Origin: Deltaproteobacteria bacterium
GTDB taxonomy: Bacteria; Desulfobacterota; BSN033; UBA1163
Assembly (NCBI GenBank): GCA_016875155.1
Contig: VGSD01000172.1
Location: 1 to 6,452 of the forward strand
Length of the DNA stretch: 6,452 bases
Direction: 5' to 3'
Positions 1 through 5,165 of the stretch are shown here, piece after piece. The position numbers and the translations under genes are program-made. The notes below the pieces were generated by a model. It saw only the letters and a list, made by a program, of their open reading frames with translations. It made no database searches and was not told the origin of the DNA. Numbering within the stretch: position 1 is the first letter of the stretch; the number at the start of each line of letters is the position of its first letter.

Positions 1-723
1 GACATTGATGCATGCACCAAAGCAAAGGTCATGGCAACCAACACCCCTGGGGTATTGGATGATACAACCGGAGATTTTACCTGGACCTTGATCCTTGCCA
101 CAGCCCGAAGGTTATCCGAAGCAGAAGCTTACCTCCGTGCTGGCCAGTGGGACGGATGGAAATTGAAGCAATTTCTGGGCCTGGATGTCCACCATGCAAC
201 ATTAGGCATCTTTGGCCTCGGTCGTATCGGACAGGTGGTAGCCCATCGGGCAATCGGCTTTGAGATGAAGGTGATCTACCACGACGTCATGAGGGCGTCG
301 CCGGAAGTTGAAAAGGCATGCCGGGCAACCTTTGTGACCAAGGAAGAATTACTCTCGCAGGCGGACATTGTGACGATCCATGTCCCCTACTTTTCAGCCA
401 CACACCACCTCATCGGCAAGGCTGAATTGAAGCAGATGAAATCCACAGCGAATCTCATCAATGCCTCCCGTGGCGGCGTAGTGGATGATGTGGCGCTGAT
501 CGAGGCGCTACGTTCGGGAACAATCGCCGGAGCAGGTCTCGATGTTTTTGAAAATGAACCCAAATTCAATCCGGGTTTTCTCGACCTGAAGAATGCCGTC
601 TTAGCACCCCATATCGCCAGTTCCTCTCAGGCCACACGGCACAAGATGGCCATGCTGGCCGCAGAGAACCTGGTCGCCGCTCTCACGACCGGCAAACCAC
701 CGAATCTTTTAAATCCTTTTTGA
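1..723 (+). CDS. D-2-hydroxyacid dehydrogenase, glyoxylate/hydroxypyruvate reductase type (5' partial)
   Basis: NAD(P)-dependent cytoplasmic enzyme interconverting a D-2-hydroxyacid and its 2-oxoacid. The frame is open from base 1, so the ATG at 31 is an internal Met in the conserved stretch before TNTPGVLDDTT; the true start lies outside the window. The 240 visible residues compare with about 320 for the family, so roughly 80 N-terminal residues are missing. Numbering from the first visible residue, I see the Rossmann motif GLGRIG (72-77), an acidic residue ending the next strand (YHD, D95), which hints at NAD rather than NADP, the catalytic/substrate Arg in NASRGG (R157), the Glu in DVFENEP (E186) and the catalytic His in APHIAS (H204). 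All three catalytic residues are intact. Glyoxylate, hydroxypyruvate or a longer 2-oxoacid are possible substrates; this cannot be settled from sequence. It lies 248 bp upstream of a GntR regulator and may belong to the same hydroxyacid pathway. Confidence 0.93.
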   Translation, partial: DIDACTKAKVMATNTPGVLDDTTGDFTWTLILATARRLSEAEAYLRAGQWDGWKLKQFLGLDVHHATLGIFGLGRIGQVVAHRAIGFEMKVIYHDVMRASPEVEKACRATFVTKEELLSQADIVTIHVPYFSATHHLIGKAELKQMKSTANLINASRGGVVDDVALIEALRSGTIAGAGLDVFENEPKFNPGFLDLKNAVLAPHIASSSQATRHKMAMLAAENLVAALTTGKPPNLLNPF

Positions 724-755
724 AAACCCCGCTGGAGGTAATAGTGGGACGGTAA

Positions 756-781
756 GGGTAATCCCGCGTTTCGCGGGACCC
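756..781. other. Strong GC-rich hairpin downstream of the dehydrogenase
   Basis: TCCCGCG (762-768) and CGCGGGA (772-778) form a 7-bp perfect stem with a 3-nt TTT loop. GGG at 756-758 can extend it with CCC at 779-781 across a 3-nt bulge. No long T run follows, so it is a weak candidate for an intrinsic terminator; it may instead protect the mRNA 3' end. Confidence 0.5.
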
Positions 782-784
782 GTT

Positions 785-879
785 TCGGTTAGGGCAACGG
801 TTACGTAAAAAAAGCATTAAAAACGTTAAACGTAACCTTTTTTAAACGATACGGGCATCGTAGCCGTAACCTTAACCGA
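785..879. repeat. Imperfect palindromic intergenic repeat of GTTACG-like units
   Basis: The arm 785-805 matches the reverse complement of 859-879 at 17 of 21 positions by hand alignment. An inner perfect inverted repeat (799-806/830-837) and a small CGAT/ATCG hairpin (847-850/857-860) lie inside. Related GGTAAGGGTAA-like units start before it at about 751. The outer and inner pairings compete for the same bases. It looks like a degenerate interspersed palindrome; no coding potential is seen. Confidence 0.5.
799..843 (+). terminator. Possible intrinsic terminator (inverted repeat plus T6)
   Basis: GGTTACGT (799-806) pairs perfectly with ACGTAACC (830-837), followed at once by TTTTTT (838-843). 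The 23-nt loop is long and the stem only moderately GC-rich, which weakens the call, but the place (after the dehydrogenase, before the regulator promoter) is right for ending the upstream transcript. Confidence 0.35.
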
Positions 880-919
880 TTCATCTTAAACCAAATGGGT
901 TCCATCATCATTAACCATC

Positions 920-948
920 TTGACAACGGCTCAGCCATCATTTACAAA
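920..948 (+). promoter_or_regulatory. Sigma70-like promoter of the GntR regulator gene
   Basis: A perfect -35 box TTGACA (920-925) is followed after exactly 17 nt by TACAAA (943-948), 4 of 6 matches to TATAAT. Transcription would start near 954-957. That lies downstream of the ATG at 948 and upstream of the ATG at 972, and leaves a short leader of about 16 nt. The operator at 947-961 overlaps the -10 box and the predicted start. Confidence 0.6.
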
Positions 949-961
949 TGGTAAGACCATT
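947..961. promoter_or_regulatory. FadR/LldR/PdhR-type operator, probably autoregulatory
   Basis: AATGGT-AAG-ACCATT is a perfect 6+3+6 palindrome. Its core TGGTNNNACCA (949-959) is the established binding consensus of FadR-subfamily GntR regulators. It covers the end of the -10 box and the predicted transcription start of a gene that encodes just such a regulator, so bound protein should block RNA polymerase. Self-binding is inference from this match; the ligand that releases it is unknown but is likely a small hydroxy- or keto-acid given the neighbours. I saw no equally good site directly ahead of the two oxidase genes. Confidence 0.7.
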
Positions 962-971
962 GGAGCAATTT

Positions 972-1688
972 ATGTTTAAATCCGTCAAACACACGAGAGT
1001 CTCTGATGAAATTGCTAATCAGATCAAACAACTCATCCTGGATGGCAAGCTTAAGCCTGGCGACCGCCTTCCGCCCGAACGGGACCTCATTAAACAGCTT
1101 GGCGTAAGCCGCCCTTCCCTCAGGGAGGCGCTCAACGCCCTGGTTTCAGTGGGATTCCTTGAGGTCAGGCAGGCCAAGCGGACCTTTGTCAAATCAGTCA
1201 CCTCCAAATTGATCGAAGATCCCCTGACCCTCCTGATTAAGGCGGATGAACAGAAGATCTTCGATCTTATCGAAGTAAGAAAAGCTATTGAAGTCTGGGC
1301 TGCCTATCATGCAGCGGAAAGGGCTTCCAAAGAGGATATTGAAACACTTGAAACCGTCATCACTGATATGAAGAAAGCCTTTGAAGAAGGAAGGTCATGG
1401 GAGAAACAGGATGCTGATTTCCACCTGGCCATTGCCCAGGCAACCCATAACACGATCCACACGCATATTATGTCCGGTATTTATGACCTTCTCAGGGAAT
1501 CAGTAGGAAGCGTTTTTAGGGATCGGACAAAAATAAAAAAATTGCTTGATCAACATCTCAAGATCATCAATGCAATTAAGAGTCACTCCCCGGATAAAGC
1601 CAGGGAGAGAATCCTCGAACACCTCAATTATGTGGAATCCGAAGTCAAAAAAGCTCCCCGCCGGGAAGGCAGAGCTTCTCATGGGTAA
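972..1688 (+). CDS. GntR-family transcriptional regulator, FadR subfamily with FCD domain
   Basis: DNA-binding, ligand-responsive regulator. The 238-residue product has an N-terminal winged helix-turn-helix (about 8-74) with the GntR signature GDRLPPERDL (30-39) and recognition helix VSRPSLREAL (45-54), then an all-helical FCD sensor domain (about 80-228). Likely metal/ligand residues are visible: D147 and H151 in the DxxFH motif, H195 in DQHL and H217 in EHL. Length is normal for the subfamily. I chose ATG 972 over ATG 948. GGAG (962-965) sits 6 nt ahead of 972, whereas 948 has no Shine-Dalgarno, falls inside the -10 box and lies before the predicted transcript start. The longer form adds only MVRPLEQF. 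Relatives control lactate (LldR), glycolate (GlcC) or pyruvate (PdhR) genes, which fits the downstream GlcD/GlcF-like pair. Target and ligand are inferred, not proven. Confidence 0.93.
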   Translation: MFKSVKHTRVSDEIANQIKQLILDGKLKPGDRLPPERDLIKQLGVSRPSLREALNALVSVGFLEVRQAKRTFVKSVTSKLIEDPLTLLIKADEQKIFDLIEVRKAIEVWAAYHAAERASKEDIETLETVITDMKKAFEEGRSWEKQDADFHLAIAQATHNTIHTHIMSGIYDLLRESVGSVFRDRTKIKKLLDQHLKIINAIKSHSPDKARERILEHLNYVESEVKKAPRREGRASHG

Positions 1689-1734
1689 GGTTGTGCATAA
1701 AATGCCAATGATGTGTTGGCTACGTTGCAGAAAT

Positions 1735-1915
1735 ACCAATTTCCAAGCATCAAATCCCAAACAATACTCAAATTCCAATTTCGAATGAACACCCCTCCCC
1801 CAAATAAGGAGAGGCTAGGAGCGAGGGGAATTGGGTTTTGGTCATTTGGTAATTGGAAATTATTTGGAATTTGCCTGCCTGCCGGTAGGCAGGGGATTTG
1901 GATATTGGAATTTTT
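1735..1915. repeat. Interspersed A/T-rich inverted-repeat element before the FAD oxidase
   Basis: The left part is rich in CCAATTTCC, CAAATCCC and CAAATTCCAATT; the right part carries their near complements AATTGGAAATT (1851-1861), TTTGGAATTTG and GGGATTTGGATATTGGAA (from 1893). Inside are CCCCTC (1792-1797)/GAGGGG (1823-1828) and a GC-rich hairpin at 1874-1893. The arrangement is a nested imperfect palindrome of about 180 bp, typical of non-coding interspersed repeats. A reading frame crosses it, but the translation is low-complexity and unlike any oxidase N-terminus. Mobility is not shown. Confidence 0.6.
1874..1893. repeat. CCTGCCT/AGGCAGG hairpin
   Basis: CCTGCCT (1874-1880) and AGGCAGG (1887-1893) form a perfect 7-bp stem around a 6-nt GCCGGT loop. 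Read through in frame it gives a peptide LPAGRQ. From memory this peptide recurs in spurious ORFs of environmental bacterial genomes that carry this kind of interspersed palindrome. Role unknown. Confidence 0.6.
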
Positions 1916-1967
1916 CCACCATGATGGGTATTTGTTCCAGCAACGCTGTGAAAGGAAGCTTTTTGAG

Positions 1968-3332
1968 ATGATCCAAAAACTGAAAGAAATCGTCGGATCG
2001 GACAATTTCACCGATCAATTGGAAGAATTAGTGCCTTACAGTTATGATGCTTCCATGAATGTCCACCGGCCTGATGCGGCTGTCTGGCCCGAATCAACAG
2101 AGCAGGTCTTGGCCATTGTTAAATTTGCCAATGAGCATAAGATACCGGTCATTCCACGGGGAGCAGGAACCAGCCTCAGCGGAGGCGTGGTGCCGATCAA
2201 GGGAGGCATCATCATCGACCTCTGCAAAATGAATAAACTCCTCGAAGTGAGCATTGAAAACCGTTACGCCCGTGTGGAGGCGGGTGTGGTCTGTGATACC
2301 CTCAACCGGGAATTGGCAAAACATGGCTTCATATTTCCTCCGGACCCGGCAAGCAGCTCGGTTGCTACCATCGGTGGAAATGTGGCCACCAATGCGGGCG
2401 GAATCAAAGGCGCCAAATACGGAACCACCCGTGATTATGTTTTGGGCCTTCAGGTCGTCCTGCCCACCGGGGAGTTGATGCGAACAGGTTCCTACACGAT
2501 GAAATCCGTCTCAGGCTATGATTTGGCCAAACTCTTTATCGGGGCTGAAGGAACCCTTGGAATCATCACAGAGGTTACCCTGAAGATTAATCCTTTGCCC
2601 AGACATGCCATGACTGCGGTGGCTACCTATGCCAGGCTGGAAGATGCAGGAAATGCCATCTTTCAGACCATGACCAGCGGGGTCCTTCCCAGCGTGATGG
2701 AAATCATGGACAAGGTGACGATCCAGTCCATCAAAGAGAATACGGACATTGCCCTTCCGGATGCAGAGGCCATGATCCTGACAGAGACCGATGGCTTCAC
2801 CTGGGAGGAGGTCGAAGCCCAGATGGAGGTCGTTCTGTCCATTCTGAAAAAGAACCACCCCATCGAGATCAAGACCGCTAAGGATGAAAAAGAACGGCTC
2901 AGTCTCTGGAAGGCTCGCAAATCCGCCTATGCGACACTGGCCCGGGTGAGCCCCAGCTTTACGCTGGACGATGTGACTGTACCCATCTCCCATATACCGG
3001 AGTTACTGGTGGGTATCCAGGAGATTTCAAAAAAACACAATATTGTCGTTGCCACATTCGGCCATGCCGGCGATGGAAATCTCCATCCCCAGATTCTTTT
3101 TGACGAATATGATGCCGACCAGGTTGCAAGAACTAAAAAAGTGGAAGAAGAGATCTTCCGCCTCGCCATCAGGCTCAATGGCACGCTGAGCGGAGAACAC
3201 GGCATCGGTCTCTCCAAGGCAGCTTATATGGATTTAGAGCATGACCCTGTGGAGATGGCCCTGATGCGACGGATCAAGAAGACAATGGATCCAAATAATA
3301 TTATGAATCCTGGGAAAAGAGCTTTAGACTAA
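1968..3332 (+). CDS. glcD: FAD-linked 2-hydroxyacid oxidase, GlcD family (glycolate/D-lactate dehydrogenase flavoprotein subunit)
   Basis: Flavoprotein that oxidises a 2-hydroxyacid to the 2-oxoacid and passes electrons to an Fe-S partner. The 454 residues match the family's usual length of about 460. The FAD-binding PCMH domain (about 37-210) shows PRGAGTSLSGG (63-73), PPDPASS (124-130), IGGNVATNAGG (135-145) and GAEGTLG (192-198). The C-terminal oxidase domain shows WKAR (314-317), the metal/active-site motif FGHAGDGNLHP (364-374), SGEHGIG (408-414) and the closing DPNNIMNPGK. ATG 1968 is chosen because the family similarity begins with MIQKLKEIVG. AAGGAAG (1952-1958) lies upstream at a somewhat long spacing. 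The frame stays open back to ATG 1713, but that would add 85 residues translated from repeat DNA. Substrate is undecided; the symbol marks the family (COG0277), not proven glycolate specificity. No GlcE-like subunit is seen. Confidence 0.93.
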   Translation: MIQKLKEIVGSDNFTDQLEELVPYSYDASMNVHRPDAAVWPESTEQVLAIVKFANEHKIPVIPRGAGTSLSGGVVPIKGGIIIDLCKMNKLLEVSIENRYARVEAGVVCDTLNRELAKHGFIFPPDPASSSVATIGGNVATNAGGIKGAKYGTTRDYVLGLQVVLPTGELMRTGSYTMKSVSGYDLAKLFIGAEGTLGIITEVTLKINPLPRHAMTAVATYARLEDAGNAIFQTMTSGVLPSVMEIMDKVTIQSIKENTDIALPDAEAMILTETDGFTWEEVEAQMEVVLSILKKNHPIEIKTAKDEKERLSLWKARKSAYATLARVSPSFTLDDVTVPISHIPELLVGIQEISKKHNIVVATFGHAGDGNLHPQILFDEYDADQVARTKKVEEEIFRLAIRLNGTLSGEHGIGLSKAAYMDLEHDPVEMALMRRIKKTMDPNNIMNPGKRALD

Positions 3333-3350
3333 AAGGATTCCAGGATTCGA

Positions 3351-3626
3351 GGGTTCAAGGGGTCAAGTGAAATGAAATAATTTTCCTTAAACCCTAATTG
3401 AGTCATAATTTTTGGAAAATCCCCTCTAACTCCCCTTTGCCAAAGGGGAGGACCCATCATCATCCCCCTTTGGAAAAGGGGGGATTGAGGGGGATTTTAA
3501 AATGAAGCTTAAACCTCTCTGAAGTAGCCTATCCATTAGGGAAGTATCTCAAAGAGGTAATTATTTTTCACTCAATTGGGGTTAAAGATTTCCCTTGAAC
3601 CCGTGAACCCTAGGCCCCTTGAACCC
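3351..3626. repeat. Outer inverted repeat GGGTTCAAGGGG enclosing the MITE-like element
   Basis: GGGTTCAAGGGG (3351-3362) and CCCCTTGAACCC (3615-3626) are a perfect 12-bp inverted pair. Both sides carry further CAAGGG/GTTCA-type units: GGATTC twice at 3335-3348, GGTCAAGTGAAAT at 3361-3373, and CCCTTGAACCC and GTGAACCC between 3592 and 3610. The arms look like the halves of an older palindromic repeat interrupted by the element at 3386-3587. Together these fill the 312-bp gap between the two oxidase genes, in which I see no coding sequence. Confidence 0.55.
3386..3587. mobile_element. MITE-like palindromic element, copy 1
   Basis: Terminal inverted repeats at 3386-3403 and 3570-3587 match at 16 of 18 positions (CTTWAACCCYAATTGAGT). 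Inside is an 83-bp module (3416-3498): outer stem AAAATCCCC/GGGGATTTT (3416-3424/3490-3498) enclosing two hairpins, CTCCCCTTT/AAAGGGGAG (3430-3438/3442-3450) and CCCCCTTT/AAAGGGGG (3464-3471/3475-3482). A short arm (12 nt) and a long arm (71 nt) join the module to the ends. A second, inverted copy lies at 4768-4965. No transposase and no clear target-site duplication are seen, so mobility is inferred. Lying between the flavoprotein and Fe-S genes, its hairpins could reduce read-through. Confidence 0.7.
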
Positions 3627-3644
3627 TATGTGTAAGGAAGCCCA

Positions 3645-4757
3645 ATGCCTAACCAAATCAAATTTGATGAAAAAATGCGAAAGGCAATCGTCCAGTGTTC
3701 CCGATGCGGGTTTTGTAGGGCGGTCTGTCCTATCTTCGATCTGACTAAAAGGCCCATTACCAATGCACGTGGAAAGATGATCCTTCTTAAAGAAGTTATG
3801 GAGGGAAAACTCCCCCTGACCGAAGCCGTAGCTCAAGCCTTTCTTCGCTGTACAACCTGCATGAACTGCACGACCAATTGCCCTTCAGGGGTTGACCCCC
3901 AGGAGGCGGTTAAAGTCATGCGGAAGGAAATGGTCGGGGTCGGTTTTGAAAACCTTTTCAAAGGTATGGGAGAGACCATTGAGAAATATGGGAATATTTA
4001 CGGCGAGGCAGAGCGTCACGACTGGGGGCATAAAAAAGGGAAAGCCCCGATCGTTCTCTATTTAGGCTGTGTTGGTACTTATCGAGAAGAAGAAAGCGTT
4101 AAGGAAACGATCCAACTCCTTGATATTCTGAAAGTGGACTATACGATGATTGATGAGGTCTGCTGCAGCGGCGTGCTTGATGATGTGGGATACACCATCA
4201 AGGGAGATTTAGCCGGCCGCAATATTGAAGAGATTCAAAATACCGGAGCCAAAACCCTGATCACCACCTGCCCTTACTGTTATCGTGTTTTCAGAGACCA
4301 TCCTTCTTACAAGAATCTTGGCTTGGAGATTAAGCACATCACACAATTTCTCAAGGACTTTGACTTCAAAGTAAAAACGGACAAGAAAGTCACCTACCAC
4401 GATCCCTGTGATTTAGGCCGCCATGCAGGAATCTATGATGAGCCGAGGGAGATCATACAAAAGATTGCCCCCAATTTTGTGGAGCCGAGGCGAACCCGCG
4501 AAAATGCGATGTGTTGTGGCGCAGGCGGTGGATTCAGAGGAGCTTTTGCAAAAGAATCTGTGAAGATTGCAAGAAATCGGTTAAGTCAGATTATTGAAGA
4601 AACAGGGGCCGAGATTCTGTTAACCGAATGCCCTTCCTGCCTTCACAATTTCCGAAATGCCAAGCGGCAGAAACAGAAGATCGAAATCTACAACCTCACC
4701 GAATTCATCGCCAAACTCCACCAGGAAAAAGCTTCTCCCACCAAAGCAGCCGCCTGA
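3645..4757 (+). CDS. glcF: Fe-S oxidoreductase, GlcF-like (two 4Fe-4S clusters plus two CCG domains)
   Basis: Electron-transfer subunit expected to accept electrons from the GlcD-type flavoprotein and hand them to quinone or another carrier, probably at the inner membrane face. The 370-residue protein has a ferredoxin-like N-terminus with two CxxCxxCxxxCP motifs (C18, C21, C24, C28 and C69, C72, C75, C79). Two cysteine-rich CCG domains follow: GCVG (C142), CCSG (C173-C174), CPYC (C209/C212), then HDPCDLGRH (252-260), CCGAGGG (290-296) and CPSC (C329/C332). All cluster cysteines are present. No transmembrane segment is evident. ATG 3645 has AAGGAAG (3634-3640), with AGGA ending 6 nt before the start, so the start is firm. 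The gap of 312 bp of repeats after the flavoprotein gene means separate transcription is possible. A heterodisulfide-reductase-D-like partner role is the main alternative, but the gene neighbours favour hydroxyacid oxidation. Confidence 0.92.
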   Translation: MPNQIKFDEKMRKAIVQCSRCGFCRAVCPIFDLTKRPITNARGKMILLKEVMEGKLPLTEAVAQAFLRCTTCMNCTTNCPSGVDPQEAVKVMRKEMVGVGFENLFKGMGETIEKYGNIYGEAERHDWGHKKGKAPIVLYLGCVGTYREEESVKETIQLLDILKVDYTMIDEVCCSGVLDDVGYTIKGDLAGRNIEEIQNTGAKTLITTCPYCYRVFRDHPSYKNLGLEIKHITQFLKDFDFKVKTDKKVTYHDPCDLGRHAGIYDEPREIIQKIAPNFVEPRRTRENAMCCGAGGGFRGAFAKESVKIARNRLSQIIEETGAEILLTECPSCLHNFRNAKRQKQKIEIYNLTEFIAKLHQEKASPTKAAA

Positions 4758-4767
4758 TCAACAAATG

Positions 4768-4965
4768 TTTAACCCTAATTGAGCGAAAAAAAATCCCCAT
4801 ATTGAATTGCTTCACTGATGGTTAAACCAGTATTGATTTTTATGGTCACATTTTAAAATCCCCCTCCTTCCCCCTTTTTCAAAGGGGGATGATAATTTTG
4901 TTCTCCCCTTTAGCAAAGGGGAGTTAGAGGGGATTTTATAAAAATTTTTCACTTAATTGGGGTCT
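4768..4965. mobile_element. MITE-like palindromic element, copy 2 (inverted relative to copy 1)
   Basis: Its left end TTTAACCCTAATTGAGCGAA (4768-4787) matches the reverse complement of copy 1's right end, and its right end ACTTAATTGGGGT (4951-4963) corresponds to copy 1's left end. The 83-bp core (4855-4937) equals the reverse complement of copy 1's core in length, stem sequences and order: CCCCCTTT/AAAGGGGG (4870-4877/4881-4888), then CTCCCCTTT/AAAGGGGAG (4903-4911/4915-4923), closed by AAAATCCCC/GGGGATTTT. The long arm (70 nt) is now on the left and the short arm (13 nt) on the right, so the whole element is inverted. Spacers have diverged. It begins 10 bp after the Fe-S gene stop and could act as its terminator. 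No transposase is present. Confidence 0.7.
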
Positions 4966-5013
4966 GACAGTCTCATAATAGAGTTGCGATCCATATAAAT
5001 AACTCCCCCTCTC

Positions 5014-5055
5014 CCCCTCTCGGTTTCGAGTCGCAACGACTTAACCTAAGAGGGG
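5014..5055. other. Nested 42-bp hairpin ahead of the restriction-modification gene
   Basis: CCCCTCT (5014-5020) pairs with AGAGGGG (5049-5055), GGTT (5022-5025) with AACC (5043-5046), and AGTCG (5029-5033) with CGACT (5037-5041) around a CAA loop. This gives one coaxial stem with small internal bulges. A pyrimidine-rich stretch follows rather than a clean T run. It could be a terminator, a relic of another interspersed palindrome (C-rich like the elements nearby), or a regulatory RNA structure. The rest of the 4758-5165 gap holds the MITE-like copy and a possible promoter; I see no gene in it. Confidence 0.5.
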
Positions 5056-5067
5056 CTTATTCTTCTC

Positions 5068-5096
5068 TTCCCAAAATCCGAAAAAAGGTGTATATT
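5068..5096 (+). promoter_or_regulatory. Possible sigma70-like promoter for the restriction-modification gene
   Basis: TTCCCA (5068-5073, 4 of 6 matches to TTGACA) is followed after 17 nt by TATATT (5091-5096, 5 of 6 matches to TATAAT). Transcription would start near 5103, leaving a leader of about 60 nt. It lies just past the 5014-5055 hairpin, as expected if a new transcription unit begins here. The match is modest. Confidence 0.35.
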
Positions 5097-5165
5097 CCAC
5101 CCAGAGAACAGAAAAACACAAAGAGACCCTTTCCGCTGGCTTAGAGTGAATCAACCGAATAGACA

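Noticed and set aside
948..971. Longer regulator N-terminus starting at ATG 948
   Set aside because: No Shine-Dalgarno, lies inside the -10 box and operator, and precedes the predicted transcript start.
1921..1971. A 16-codon ORF whose TGA overlaps the oxidase ATG (ATGA), suggesting a coupled leader peptide
   Set aside because: It has no ribosome site, no distinctive codons and begins at the edge of the repeat element; the overlap alone is weak evidence.
2511..2993. Long minus-strand open frame opposite the FAD oxidase
   Set aside because: It is antisense to a strongly conserved flavoprotein, lacks recognisable domains and is explained by codon bias of the + strand gene.
3416..3498. Regular C-rich/G-rich repeats considered as a CRISPR array or a tRNA-like gene
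   Set aside because: There are only two unequal hairpins, no evenly spaced direct repeats with unique spacers, and no tRNA consensus positions such as a T-loop GTTCRA in context or an anticodon arm.
4819..4829. TGGTTAAACCA, which fits the TGGTNNNACCA operator consensus
   Set aside because: It lies in the long arm of MITE-like copy 2, is not conserved at the matching place in copy 1, has no flanking symmetry and sits far ahead of an unrelated restriction gene. A chance match is more likely.
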